Assembly (NCBI RefSeq): GCF_000013645.1
Contig: NC_007952.1
Location: 2,914,001-2,978,000 of the forward strand
DNA: 64,000 bases
Direction: 5' to 3'
Origin: Paraburkholderia xenovorans LB400
GTDB lineage: Bacteria; Pseudomonadota; Gammaproteobacteria; Burkholderiales; Burkholderiaceae
Shown: piece by piece, positions 43,295 through 52,489 of the stretch
How positions within the stretch are numbered: the stretch's first letter is position 1
Layout: each line of letters begins with the position of its first letter
Notes under the pieces: model-generated
What the model was told of the DNA's origin: nothing
What the model saw: only the letters and a program-made list of their open reading frames with translations
Database searches by the model: none
Translations under genes and position numbers: made by a program

Positions 43295-44437
43295 CACTTC
43301 GACGTGGGGCAGACTTCTCGCCAGCCGGGGAATCAACTCCATGACCGGCAGCCGCAACGTTTCCGCCATCTCGTCGATCGTGATCGACTGGTCGCCGTCC
43401 TGACCGAGCAACGTGACCACGCTCCCGGTCCGGGCCGCGGCAATCTCCGTGATATCGATCACGGTATGCTGGAAAGAGCGGCGCCCAAGAATGCGCGCCG
43501 GCTGTCCGTGCACCAGCACGCGGCCCAGCGGCGGCACATGATTCAACCCGTCCCAGAAACCGATCGGCACGACACCGATACGCACGCCCCGTTCGAGCCG
43601 GATCGGTTCCGCATAGCCAATCCCGAGCGTGGCTCCGGCCGGGTGCTCCTGAACGTGAATGATGCGCCCACGCACGGCCCGCAACATGGGCCGCAACGGC
43701 GCGCGGGCCATCCAGTCCGCGTCGAGCGCACCGTATAGAAGCCGCCCGGGATCGACTGCCTGATACGCCAGATGCGGATGCGCGAGCATGACCCGCGAGC
43801 TTGCCAGCATCGTCGTTAGGTTATCGAAGCCCGCGGCGCGCGCGTCGGCCAGCGCCGCATCGAACACGCCGGCCTGCTGGCGCGTCACGTCTTCGCTCTC
43901 CGGCGAGCTCAGATGCGTGTACACGCCTTTGAGCCGCACGGTCGACTGATCGCGCAGCGCCGCGAACGCGGCTTGCCATTGCGACGGCAGAAAGCCGAAG
44001 CGCCCGAAGCCCGGATCGATCTCCAGGAACGCATCCACCGCCACGCCTGCGTTGATGAACGCATGCAGGCTTTCCCGACTCTGGATCGTCACCGTGAGCC
44101 CCAACGCCGCGACCTGCGCTGCATCTTCCGGCAGGGTCGAAGCAAACAGCAGTATGTCGCGGTCGATACCCGCACGGCGAATCGTAACGCCCTCTTCCGG
44201 ACTGCCGACGCAAAAGCCATCGACACCCGCTTGCGCCGCCAGCCGCGCAACCTTCGCGGCGCCAAAGCCGAATCCGTCGCCCTTGCAGACGAAGTAGATT
44301 TTCGTGGCGCGTCCCACCTGTTCGCGCGCGACCGCCAGATTCGCCGCGACGGCGCCATAGTCGAGTTCGGCCCAACTGGGACGCAGCAAGCGCACACCTT
44401 GCGCATCGGCGGCGGGTTCGATGATCGGAACAGACAT
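43265..44437 (-). CDS. Alanine racemase-like PLP enzyme
   Basis: About 390 residues. Fold-type III PLP racemase: an N-terminal barrel with the PLP lysine in YFVCKGDGFGFG (about residue 52; the usual motif is KANAYGHG), EIDPGFGRFGF, then the C-terminal domain with IGYAEPIRLERG, whose Tyr aligns with the second catalytic base, and VVPIGFWDGLNHVP (usual GYADG). Both catalytic residues are kept, but the surrounding signature is changed, so the substrate may not be alanine. It starts about 20 bases after hyuB in the same operon, suggesting racemisation of an amino acid or N-acyl product there. A TTG at 44443 is an alternative start. Confidence 0.78.
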   Translation of the reverse strand: MSVPIIEPAADAQGVRLLRPSWAELDYGAVAANLAVAREQVGRATKIYFVCKGDGFGFGAAKVARLAAQAGVDGFCVGSPEEGVTIRRAGIDRDILLFASTLPEDAAQVAALGLTVTIQSRESLHAFINAGVAVDAFLEIDPGFGRFGFLPSQWQAAFAALRDQSTVRLKGVYTHLSSPESEDVTRQQAGVFDAALADARAAGFDNLTTMLASSRVMLAHPHLAYQAVDPGRLLYGALDADWMARAPLRPMLRAVRGRIIHVQEHPAGATLGIGYAEPIRLERGVRIGVVPIGFWDGLNHVPPLGRVLVHGQPARILGRRSFQHTVIDITEIAAARTGSVVTLLGQDGDQSITIDEMAETLRLPVMELIPRLARSLPHVEVKTADPAGNN

Positions 44438-44458
44438 AGTCAATGCACCCTGTCGTGG

Positions 44459-46309
44459 TCAGAGTTTGCCGATAGCCGCAACATCGGCATCGGTCGATTG
44501 CAGGAACAGCGCTTCCTGCCTCGCGACGCGCTCCTGCCAGGAAAGCGTCGCGAGGCGCGTACGCATCTCGGCGGTGAGCCGCTCGTCTATCTCAAGAGCC
44601 GCACCTTCGAGCACGACGCCGTATACGTCACGCGCCAATTGCGCCGTGATGCGCTCGTCCAGCACGTCCTCGCGTACGGCTTGCGGCGAGCGTGTCAACG
44701 GATCGCCATGACCCGCGCCGCCCGCCGCGATATGGCAGAAGCGATCGCCCTTGCGCAATGCCGTCACCGTGCCCGGCATGGTCGGCAGCAACGTGCTTTG
44801 ACCGTCACGCGTCAGCAGATTGAGCGACGGCGATCCGCTCAGCCCGCCATGCGAGCCCGACGGCCGATGCGCGCGCCGGTCCGAGCGCAGTCCGAGCAAC
44901 GCGTGGTCGCTGCGCAACTCATAAGCGCGGCGCATTGCAAGGCCGCCGCGATGCAGGCCGGCGCCGCCGGAGTTCGTGACGAATCCATACTCGGTGATCT
45001 TGAGCGGCAGACGGGCCTCGATCAATTCGACCGGCTGGTTCGACAGATTGCCGAGCGGATTGGCAATGCCTTCGCAGCCGTCGTTGCGGCCACCGCCCCA
45101 GCTGCCGAGCACGCCATCGGTAATCAGCCAGTTGCCGCCGCGTGCGCCGCCCTCGCCATCCAGACTGCGCCCGGAAATCGACACGACCGACGGACCGCCT
45201 TCGCCCAGCGCCGGAATGGTGTCCGGCACGATCTGCGCGAACGCGCCTTGCAACACGTCGAACATCCGGTAGGCGATGATCCCGCGCGCCGCGCACGCCG
45301 CCGGTTCAACCGGATTCACGATCGAGCCGCTTTCCGCGTAGACCTGCACGGGCCGCGAAAAACCTTCGCAGTTCGGCACATCCACGCCGATCGCGCAGCG
45401 CACCGCCGCATACGCGACCGATTGCGTGGTCGCGAACGGACCGTTGATCGCGCCTTGCACCTGCGCATCGGTGCCGGTCCAGTCGATGCGGATCGTGTCG
45501 TCCGCCACCGTGACCTTGACGCGAAACGCGATCGGCACAGGCGTATCGCCCAGGCCGTCGATGAAATCCTCGTAACGATACTCACCATTCGGCATCGTGC
45601 TGATGGCCTGACGGGTCAGACGCTCCGCGTAATCGTGCAGCGCTTCGACCAGGCTGCCGAATCCGTCCGCGCCGTACTTGTCGAGCAACTGCACGAGCCC
45701 CCGCTCCCCCGCCTTGCACGACGCCAACTGTGCGCGCAGATCGCCGCGCAACTGCCCCGGCATGCGCGAGTTCGTCTCCAGCAGCGTGAGAAGCGCGTCG
45801 TTGACATTGCCGGCATCGCACAGCTTCATCAACGGAATCCGCAGACCTTCCTGGTAGATTTCGGTCGCGCCGATCGCCATGCTGCCCGGCGCCATGCCGC
45901 CGATGTCGGCATGGTGGACGATGGTCGCCACATAGCCTTCGATCCGCGACGCGTAAAACACCGGCTGAATCAGATACACGTCCGGCAGATGCATGCCGCC
46001 CGACGTATACGGGTCGTTCATGATGTAGATGTCGCCGGGCTTGCCGGCCGTGCCGAAACGGCGCACCACGTTGTCCATCGCGGCCGGAAACGCGCCGAGG
46101 TGAATCGGCAAGGTCAGGCCCTGCGCAATCACGCGGCCGGCGCGGTCGAACACCGCGGTGGAAAAGTCCATCGAATCGCGCACGATCGGCGAATACGCCG
46201 TGCGCAGCACGACCAGCGCCATTTCGTCAGCGATCGAGCCGAGCGCGTTCTTGACGATTTCAAGCGTGATGGCATCCGTGCCCGCCGAAGCGGCCTGTTG
46301 GGTACTCAT
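44459..46309 (-). CDS. hyuB: ATP-dependent hydantoinase/oxoprolinase subunit B
   Basis: 616 residues, full length for the HyuB family (PF02538). It begins with the usual AITLEIVKNALGSIADEMALVVLRTAYSPIVRDSMDFSTAVFD. DIYIMNDPYTSGGMHLPDV and ADIGGMAPGSM carry metal-site candidates, and AAGGAGHGDPLTR is near the end. It works with HyuA in ATP-driven opening of hydantoin, N-methylhydantoin or 5-oxoproline rings in the cytosol. The ATG at 46309 overlaps the hyuA stop (ATGA). The frame open beyond to 47575 is a shadow of hyuA. Confidence 0.92.
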   Translation of the reverse strand: MSTQQAASAGTDAITLEIVKNALGSIADEMALVVLRTAYSPIVRDSMDFSTAVFDRAGRVIAQGLTLPIHLGAFPAAMDNVVRRFGTAGKPGDIYIMNDPYTSGGMHLPDVYLIQPVFYASRIEGYVATIVHHADIGGMAPGSMAIGATEIYQEGLRIPLMKLCDAGNVNDALLTLLETNSRMPGQLRGDLRAQLASCKAGERGLVQLLDKYGADGFGSLVEALHDYAERLTRQAISTMPNGEYRYEDFIDGLGDTPVPIAFRVKVTVADDTIRIDWTGTDAQVQGAINGPFATTQSVAYAAVRCAIGVDVPNCEGFSRPVQVYAESGSIVNPVEPAACAARGIIAYRMFDVLQGAFAQIVPDTIPALGEGGPSVVSISGRSLDGEGGARGGNWLITDGVLGSWGGGRNDGCEGIANPLGNLSNQPVELIEARLPLKITEYGFVTNSGGAGLHRGGLAMRRAYELRSDHALLGLRSDRRAHRPSGSHGGLSGSPSLNLLTRDGQSTLLPTMPGTVTALRKGDRFCHIAAGGAGHGDPLTRSPQAVREDVLDERITAQLARDVYGVVLEGAALEIDERLTAEMRTRLATLSWQERVARQEALFLQSTDADVAAIGKL

Positions 46310-48429
46310 ACGGATTGCTCCAGAAACGTGATGACAATGTTCTCGTGGGCATCGACGCACGCGTCGGCATTCGGCGGCACGACGCAGGTCGAGTCGTACT
46401 CTTCGACGATCAACGGGCCGCTCATCGGCGCGGCGCGCAGATCGGCACGCGAGATCACCGGGGTGTCGATAAAGCCGAAGGTCTTGCCGAAATACGCCCG
46501 GCGCCGCACCGGTACGCGCGTACCCGACGCATTCGCCCGGCTGCCGCCGGCGCGTTGCGCGTCGTAGGCGCGGTCTTTCTGCGAGCGCAGCGAACCGACC
46601 GCGCGCAGATTGACGAGCTCGATGACCTCGTCCGCCGACGCATGACCGTAGGTGCGTTCGTGTTCCGCATGAAACGCGGCGGCGATCGGCGCAATGTCGA
46701 GCGGTTGACCGGCGCGCCATTCGATCGGCACAGTCAACTCGTACGCCTGACCCGTGTAGCGCAAATCCAGCGCGCACGTCACGGCGATATCGTCGAAGGC
46801 GTTGCCCTCGGCCGCCATATCCGCGGTGGCCCGCGCTACGAGGTCTTCGAGTGCGTTGCCCAATTCCACCGCGGCGGAGTGATCGAGGCGGCAGAACATC
46901 GTTTGCATGAACTCGTGTTGTGTCGACGAGAACAGCAGGCCGAGCGCGCTGAATACGCCGGGGCTCGGCGGCACGATCACCGTCTTCATGTCGAGCAGAT
47001 CGGCGATCGCATGAACGATCACCGGCCCATTGCCGCCGAAAGCGAACAACGCAAACTCGCGCGGATCGCGGCCGCGATAGGTCGACACGGCTTTCACCGC
47101 GCGCGTCATCGTGGAGGCCGCGATCGAGAAAACGCCATACGCGGCTTCGTACAGATCCGTGTGCGTAGGCTCGGCAATCTGCGTGCGCATTGCGTCGAGC
47201 GACTTCTGCTGATTGATGCGCAACTCGCCGCCGGCGAGGAACTCCGGGTTCAGATAGCCGAGCGTCAGCACGGCGTCCGTGAGCGTCGGAATCGTGCCGC
47301 CCGCGTCGTAGCACACGGGACCGGGCACCGAACCCGCCGAATCGGGGCCGACCTTGACGAGCCCGCCCGCGTCGATACGCACCAGACTGCCGCCGCCCGC
47401 GCCGATCTCCGAGACGTCGATGAACGGCAGCTTCACCGCGTGGCCACCACCCTTCACGAGCTTGCTGCTGACGTTGATACCCGCGCCGACCTCGTACTCG
47501 GTGGTGCGCGCCGGCTCGCCCTTCTCGATGATGGCCGCCTTCGCCGTGGTGCCGCCCATGTCCACCGTAATGCAATCGGCGTAACCCGACGCGGCCGCCA
47601 CGGAGGCGCCCGCGATCACCCCGGCCGCCGGACCGGACTCGATGATCGTAGCCGGCTTCTGCATGACGGAGGCCGCGCTCATCACGCCGCCATTCGAATG
47701 CATGATCTGCACGGGGCCGGCCATGCCGATGCCGCGCAGCTTGTCGATCAGCGAATGCAGATAGCTGACCACCACCGGCCCGAGATACGCGTTGACGACG
47801 GTCGTGCTGGTGCGTTCGTATTCGCGGATCTCCGGCAGGATCTCATGCGAGCAGGTCAGATAAACGGCGTCGCCCAGCACGCCGCGCAACAGATCGCGAA
47901 TACGGATTTCGTGGTCGGGATTCGCGTACGCATGAATCAGGCTGATCGCCACCGCCTCGATTTTCTCGTCGGCGATACGTTGCGCGATGTCCAGCACCTG
48001 CGCATCGTCGAGCGGCGTCTCGACCGAACCATCGGCGAGCAGCCGTTCGTCCACTTCGTAACGGTGCCGGCGTTTCGCGAGCGGCGCCGGCTTCTGATAC
48101 GCGAGGTTGTAGAGCATCGGCACGCGCAGGCGGCCAATTTCGACCACGTCGCGAAAGCCGCGCGTGGTGATCAGCGCCGTGCGCGCGCCCTTGCCTTCGA
48201 GCACGGTATTCGTGGCGACGGTGGTTGCATGAACCAGTTCGGTTATCTGGCGCGGTTGCGCGTCGAGCGAGGCCAGCAATGCCTGCAAGCCCGCGACGAT
48301 CGCGATGCCATAGTCCTGAGGCGTGGACGAAACCTTCCTGGTATGAATCACGCCGTCATCGCCGATCACGACGATATCCGTGAAGGTCCCGCCGATATCG
48401 ACACCGGCCCGGTAAAGTCTTTCAGTCAT
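46306..48429 (-). CDS. hyuA: ATP-dependent hydantoinase/oxoprolinase subunit A
   Basis: 707 residues. Hydantoinase_A N- and central domains. The actin-like phosphate loop is AGVDIGGTFTDIVVI at residue 8, followed by HATTVATNTVLEGKGARTALITTRGF, a central VDMGGTTAKAAII (second phosphate loop) and FAFGGNGPVIVHAIAD. It activates the substrate carbonyl with ATP. HyuB completes hydrolysis. The start has AAGG upstream. It is preceded in the operon by a porin across 69 bases containing a strong hairpin. It belongs to the LacI-operator regulon. Confidence 0.93.
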   Translation of the reverse strand: MTERLYRAGVDIGGTFTDIVVIGDDGVIHTRKVSSTPQDYGIAIVAGLQALLASLDAQPRQITELVHATTVATNTVLEGKGARTALITTRGFRDVVEIGRLRVPMLYNLAYQKPAPLAKRRHRYEVDERLLADGSVETPLDDAQVLDIAQRIADEKIEAVAISLIHAYANPDHEIRIRDLLRGVLGDAVYLTCSHEILPEIREYERTSTTVVNAYLGPVVVSYLHSLIDKLRGIGMAGPVQIMHSNGGVMSAASVMQKPATIIESGPAAGVIAGASVAAASGYADCITVDMGGTTAKAAIIEKGEPARTTEYEVGAGINVSSKLVKGGGHAVKLPFIDVSEIGAGGGSLVRIDAGGLVKVGPDSAGSVPGPVCYDAGGTIPTLTDAVLTLGYLNPEFLAGGELRINQQKSLDAMRTQIAEPTHTDLYEAAYGVFSIAASTMTRAVKAVSTYRGRDPREFALFAFGGNGPVIVHAIADLLDMKTVIVPPSPGVFSALGLLFSSTQHEFMQTMFCRLDHSAAVELGNALEDLVARATADMAAEGNAFDDIAVTCALDLRYTGQAYELTVPIEWRAGQPLDIAPIAAAFHAEHERTYGHASADEVIELVNLRAVGSLRSQKDRAYDAQRAGGSRANASGTRVPVRRRAYFGKTFGFIDTPVISRADLRAAPMSGPLIVEEYDSTCVVPPNADACVDAHENIVITFLEQSV

Positions 48430-48454
48430 TACACACCTTACTTGTTAGTCGATG

Positions 48455-48483
48455 CGGCGCAAACGCGTTGCCGGTTTGCGCCG
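48455..48483 (-). repeat. Intercistronic stem-loop between porin and hyuA
   Basis: CGGCGCAAAC (48455-48464) pairs perfectly with GTTTGCGCCG (48474-48483). On the minus strand it falls between the porin stop (48499) and the hyuA start (48429), with no T-run after it. It probably protects the abundant porin message or lowers readthrough into hyuA, uncoupling the two expression levels. Confidence 0.6.
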
Positions 48484-48498
48484 GTAAAAGCAGTGCTG

Positions 48499-49668
48499 CT
48501 AGAACTTGTGCACGAGCCCGACGCTGACCACCGCCTGGTTCTGTCCCGAAGACGGCAACATGGTCTGAATCTGCGAGGCCAGCAGACCGTTCGAAGTCGC
48601 CGGCAACGGTCCGCCCGTCGGCCGGGAAAAGCCGCCGCCGGCCGCACGCAGATAGATCACCTCGGTATAGATGGAGGTGCGCTTGGACAGGAACTTGTCG
48701 ACCAGCAGATTGACCTGATGCCAGTGCACCTGCGTGGGACCGCCAGGACCGCCGGTGATGTCGTCGCTCGTGTACGTGTAGGCCATGCCGAAGAACAGCG
48801 TCGGGTCGAGCGTGAAGCGCGCATTCGCTTCATAGTTGTTGAAGCGATAGTTGATGCCGCTCGTCAGCGTCGTGCCCACGTTGTTGTAGATCGCGTTGCT
48901 GTACATCAGGCTCAGCTTGGCCGGTCCGATCACATACGAGGCACCGATGCCCGCAATCTGCTCGCGTTTGGACGTGATCGGCGCATCGCAGCAGGTAATC
49001 GCGCCATTGGTGTTCACGTTCGCCGTGGTGTTCACGCCCGGCTGGTCGTAAAGCGAATACGCCGCCGCAATCGAAAAGGCACCCTGCGAATAGATACCGC
49101 CTACCGACCACATGCGATTGTTGGCAAACGCGCCGGGCGCGTTGCTGAACGCGTACATTGCCGTGCCGGTGAAGCCCTTCAGATTCGGCGAGACGTATTT
49201 GACGGAGTTGTTGACGCGCAAATAGTCGTCGGTGTTGTCGTTGTCGTACGGATGCGAAAACATCACGCCGCCCCACGCACCGTTGGACGTCATGGTCTGC
49301 AAGGTGCCGACGATCGCGTCGTACTGGCGGCCGAACGTCAGCGTGCCGTAGTTCGGATTCGAAAAACCCACGAAAGCCTGGCGGCCGAACATGCGGTTGT
49401 TCTGTCCGAGCGCGCCGCTGACCGGATTGAAGCCGTTCTCCAGCGTGAAGATCGCCTTGGTGCCGCCGCCCAGGTCTTCGGCGCCTCGCAGTCCCCAGCG
49501 GCTGCCGTACTCGCCGTTGCCGGTCAACTGCACCGCGCTATGGCCGCCCTGGTTCGACGAGTAGGTGATAGCCTCGTTGATGATCCCGTACAGCGTGACC
49601 GAACTCTGCGCATGAACGAGACCGCTCCCGCCCATGAGAGCCGCCATGATGAATAACTTTTCCTTCAC
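48499..49668 (-). CDS. OmpC-type porin of the hydantoinase operon
   Basis: About 389 residues. The signal peptide (VKEKLFIMAALMGGSGLVHA) precedes QSSVTLYGIINEAITYSSN. RWGLRGAEDLGGGTKAIFTLENGF and RQAFVGFSNPNYGTLTFGRQYDA are family blocks, and the protein ends VVSVGLVHKF. The start is a GTG at 49668 with GGAGAAGAG just upstream. It is first in porin-hyuA-hyuB-racemase and carries the LacI-type operator in its promoter, so it is probably a dedicated outer-membrane route for the operon's substrate. Confidence 0.92.
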   Translation of the reverse strand: MKEKLFIMAALMGGSGLVHAQSSVTLYGIINEAITYSSNQGGHSAVQLTGNGEYGSRWGLRGAEDLGGGTKAIFTLENGFNPVSGALGQNNRMFGRQAFVGFSNPNYGTLTFGRQYDAIVGTLQTMTSNGAWGGVMFSHPYDNDNTDDYLRVNNSVKYVSPNLKGFTGTAMYAFSNAPGAFANNRMWSVGGIYSQGAFSIAAAYSLYDQPGVNTTANVNTNGAITCCDAPITSKREQIAGIGASYVIGPAKLSLMYSNAIYNNVGTTLTSGINYRFNNYEANARFTLDPTLFFGMAYTYTSDDITGGPGGPTQVHWHQVNLLVDKFLSKRTSIYTEVIYLRAAGGGFSRPTGGPLPATSNGLLASQIQTMLPSSGQNQAVVSVGLVHKF

Positions 49669-49732
49669 CGCTCTTCTCCAAACAAGGAATCGCGACACCC
49701 CGGTCGGCTAGCGATCGATTGACAATAGCAAA

Positions 49733-49744
49733 TGAATCGATTCA
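49733..49744. promoter_or_regulatory. LacI-type operator at the porin-hyuAB promoter
   Basis: TGAATCGATTCA, a perfect 12-bp palindrome, sits 65 bases before the porin GTG. On the minus strand TATTGT follows at -10-like spacing, so bound repressor would cover the promoter. The same palindrome recurs at 55040, 55908 and, with one change, 57122. Confidence 0.75.
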
Positions 49745-49832
49745 CCGAAGGTTTAAAAAAATTCCCAGGTGGGTCGGCTCACTGCCTGATCCGGATCTTC
49801 TTCTTTACTCCTCGGACCGCCTCTCCTGTGTC

Positions 49833-49866
49833 GACCAGAGTTGGTGGTTTGGCACTCACTCTGGTC
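49833..49866. repeat. Inverted repeat at the end of the ABC transporter operon
   Basis: GACCAGAGT (49833-49841) and ACTCTGGTC (49858-49866) form a perfect nine-bp dyad overlapping the stop of the last ABC ATPase gene. There is no T-run. It is a possible 3'-end stabiliser or Rho-dependent terminator. Confidence 0.45.
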
Positions 49867-50689
49867 CCACTCCTACGGCGTGCCGGCCGATGCCCTTCGG
49901 GATCGCCGCCAGCAACTCGGCTGTGTAGCGCTCGCGTGGCTCGAACAGCACCTGATCCACGGCTCCAGCTTCCACGACGCGACCTTCCCGCATCACCACC
50001 ACCCTCTGGCACAACTCGCCGACCAGCGCCAGATCGTGACTGATCACGACCAGGGAAACACCCGCGCTCTGATGAAGATCGCGCAATAGCCGGATGATCT
50101 CCGCCTGGATCGATACGTCGAGCGCGGAAGTCGGTTCATCCGCAACGACCAGTTCCGGACGGCGCGCAAGTGCCCGCGCGATGCCCACGCGCTGCCGCTG
50201 ACCGCCCGACAGCTGATGCGGATAGCGGGCCAGCACGAATGCCGGCAGCCGCACCATGTCGAGCAATTGGCGCACCGGCACGCCGTCGTTGCCGATCGCT
50301 TCCGCAAGCGTGGTGGCAATCGTCTTGCGCGGGTTCAGCGAGTTCGTCGTGCTTTGGAACACCATCTGCACACGCTGACGAAACGTCGCGTTCTGCGCAC
50401 GCGTCATGGTGTTCAACGCGTCGCCTCTGAAACAGATCGAGCCGGTGGTCGGCGCAGTGAGACCGACCATCATGCGCGCAACAGTCGATTTGCCGCTGCC
50501 GCTTTCGCCGACGATAGCGAGCGCGTCACCCTTCGCCACCTCGAGACTCACGCCCGACACCGCATGAAAGCGCCGCCGGTTGAACAAGCGTTCGAGCGGA
50601 GAGCGCGCCAGCGCATAGGACTTGCCGACCTCCCGCAGCGCGAAGACTGGCTGCGCGGCCGGAGCGGCGTTCGGCACATTAGCGGACAT
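49856..50689 (-). CDS. ABC transporter ATP-binding protein (DppF/OppF type)
   Basis: About 277 residues. Walker A GESGSGKST, Q-loop QMVFQSTTNSLNP, signature LSGGQRQRVGIARAL, Walker B LVVADEPTSALD and switch His in VISHDL. The C-terminal oligopeptide-transporter extension (REGRVVEAGAVDQVLFEPRERYTAELLAAIP) marks the peptide/nickel/opine family. The ATG at 50689 overlaps the previous ATPase gene by 11 bases and has GAGGAG upstream. It pairs with the ATPase at 50679-51521 as the two motor subunits. Confidence 0.92.
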   Translation of the reverse strand: MSANVPNAAPAAQPVFALREVGKSYALARSPLERLFNRRRFHAVSGVSLEVAKGDALAIVGESGSGKSTVARMMVGLTAPTTGSICFRGDALNTMTRAQNATFRQRVQMVFQSTTNSLNPRKTIATTLAEAIGNDGVPVRQLLDMVRLPAFVLARYPHQLSGGQRQRVGIARALARRPELVVADEPTSALDVSIQAEIIRLLRDLHQSAGVSLVVISHDLALVGELCQRVVVMREGRVVEAGAVDQVLFEPRERYTAELLAAIPKGIGRHAVGVGPE

Positions 50690-51521
50690 TGCGCGGCTCC
50701 TCAGGTTGATGGCGGCCCATATCACGCGCAACCGGCAAACGCGGAATGCTCGCGATCAGATGCCGCGTGTAGTCGTGCGACGGCCGCAGAAAGATGTCCT
50801 CCACCGGACCGGCTTCGACCACATGCCCCTGTTTCAGCACGACGGCGCGCGAACACAGTTCCGCCACCAGGTCCAGGTTGTGCGTGATGAACACGAGGCC
50901 GAGATCCATCTCGTCCACCAGCGTTCTCAGCAACTCGACGATCTGCGCCTGCACGGTCACATCGAGCGCGGTGGTGGGTTCGTCCGCGAGCAGCAGCGCC
51001 GGCTCGCAGACAATCGCGGCGGCAATCATCGCGCGTTGCTTCATGCCGCCGCTCAGTTCGTGCGGATACGCGCGCTCTGTTGTGCGCGGGTCCTTGAAGC
51101 CGACGCGCGCGAGTACCGAGTGCACTTCATCGCGGATCGCGCGGCCGCGCAGCGGACGGTGGGCGCGAATCACGTCGGCGAGTTGCGCGCCGATCGTGAA
51201 GGCGGGGTTGAGCGCCGTTGCCGGATCCTGAAAGATCATGGAGACGCGCCGCCCGCGCAACACCCGCATGCGCGACTCCGAAGCATGGCCCAGGTCTTCG
51301 CCGTCGAGCACGATCCGGCCGCCGCTGATACGCCCGGCGCTGCCGAGCAAGCCGAGCACGGCCAGCGAAGCCACGCTCTTGCCCGAACCCGATTCGCCGA
51401 CGAGACCGACCGCCTCGCCGCGTCCCACCTGCAAATCGAGTCCATGCAACACTTCGGTATGGGTCTTGCCCGAGCCGAACGTGACGCGCAGGTTCTCAAT
51501 CGACAGAAGCGCTTCGTTCAT
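50679..51521 (-). CDS. ABC transporter ATP-binding protein (DppD/OppD type)
   Basis: About 280 residues. Walker A GESGSGKS, MIFQDPATALNPAFTIG, LSGGMKQRAMIAAAIVCEP (signature), LLLADEPTTALDVTVQ (Walker B) and FITHNLDLV. The GGMKQR form is typical of the D-type subunit of peptide importers. The ATG at 51521 overlaps the permease stop (ATGA). Together with the F-type ATPase, two permeases and the binding protein it makes a complete importer. Confidence 0.92.
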   Translation of the reverse strand: MNEALLSIENLRVTFGSGKTHTEVLHGLDLQVGRGEAVGLVGESGSGKSVASLAVLGLLGSAGRISGGRIVLDGEDLGHASESRMRVLRGRRVSMIFQDPATALNPAFTIGAQLADVIRAHRPLRGRAIRDEVHSVLARVGFKDPRTTERAYPHELSGGMKQRAMIAAAIVCEPALLLADEPTTALDVTVQAQIVELLRTLVDEMDLGLVFITHNLDLVAELCSRAVVLKQGHVVEAGPVEDIFLRPSHDYTRHLIASIPRLPVARDMGRHQPEEPRNVR

Positions 51522-52489
51522 AGCGACGCTCCCGGCGCATTCGCCGCATGCGCATTGCGCCGTCGTGGATCGAGAATGGTGCGCATCGAATCGCCGAACA
51601 GATTGAAGGCGAGCACGCTGACGAACACCGCCGCGCCCGGGAATACCGAGACCCACCAGTTGTCGGTGAAAATCAGTGCGCGGGCGTCGGAGAGCATTGC
51701 GCCCCAACTCGGCGTCGGCGGTTGCACGCCGAGTCCGATGAAACTGAGCGAAGCCTCCACGATGATCGTCACACCGAGCAGCAGCGAAGCCTGGATCAGC
51801 ACCGGCGAGATGATGTTGGGCAGAACATCGGAGAACATGATGCGCGCCCCGCTTGCGCCTTGCAGAACCCGTGCGGCGACATACTCCGCCTGCGACTCGG
51901 CCTTCGCCAGACTATGGGTGAGCCGCGCAAGACCCGGCGCGTACAGCACGCCGATCAGCAGCACGAGCTTGGTTTCATTCGAAATGGCCAGCACGCCGAC
52001 ATGCAGCGTATCAGTGCCGGTAATACCAACGAGCGCGATTGCCCAGATCAACAGCGGAATCGACGCGAGCACTTCCATCACTTTCATCAGCGTTTCGTCG
52101 AGCCACGAGCCGGCCTTGTAGCCTGCCACGAGACCGATGCCCGTGCCGAGCACGAGGCCGATCGCGACCGTGCAGAGCCCGATGGACAGCGACGCGCGAG
52201 CGCCCCAGATCGTACGGCTCAGAATGTCGCGGCCCACCTGGTCGGTACCGAGCCAGAACGCAGCGCTCGGCGCTTCCAGGCGATGTTCGATATAGAGCTG
52301 CAGCGGATCTTTCAAGGGCAGCCACGGCGCGCACAACGCAATCACGCCCAGTAGCACGATCGTGACGAGACCGATCGCACCGGCCGGTTCATGCATCAAT
52401 GCGCGCAGCAGCCGGCCGGCCGATGCGAGCCACGTGCCGAGTGCATGCGGCTTGTGTTGCACGTTGGGTAGAGATGAATCAGCCATCAT
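51518..52489 (-). CDS. ABC transporter permease (DppC type)
   Basis: About 323 residues. N-terminal cytoplasmic segment, then six hydrophobic helices. The family's LGTDQVGRDILSRTIWGARASLSIG appears near residue 85, and the EAA coupling loop is around YVAARVLQGASGARIMFSDVLPNIISPVLIQ. The ATG at 52489 overlaps the stop of the DppB-type gene (ATGA). The frame open to 53350 is a shadow of that gene. Confidence 0.91.
   Translation of the reverse strand: MMADSSLPNVQHKPHALGTWLASAGRLLRALMHEPAGAIGLVTIVLLGVIALCAPWLPLKDPLQLYIEHRLEAPSAAFWLGTDQVGRDILSRTIWGARASLSIGLCTVAIGLVLGTGIGLVAGYKAGSWLDETLMKVMEVLASIPLLIWAIALVGITGTDTLHVGVLAISNETKLVLLIGVLYAPGLARLTHSLAKAESQAEYVAARVLQGASGARIMFSDVLPNIISPVLIQASLLLGVTIIVEASLSFIGLGVQPPTPSWGAMLSDARALIFTDNWWVSVFPGAAVFVSVLAFNLFGDSMRTILDPRRRNAHAANAPGASL

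Noticed and set aside
43913..46567. 884-codon plus-strand frame opposite the racemase and hyuB
   Set aside because: Antisense shadow with no recognisable motif.
46315..49656. Very long plus-strand open frame opposite hyuA and the porin
   Set aside because: It is antisense to two clear genes, is Arg/His/Val-rich with no domain, and arises from GC-rich codon bias.
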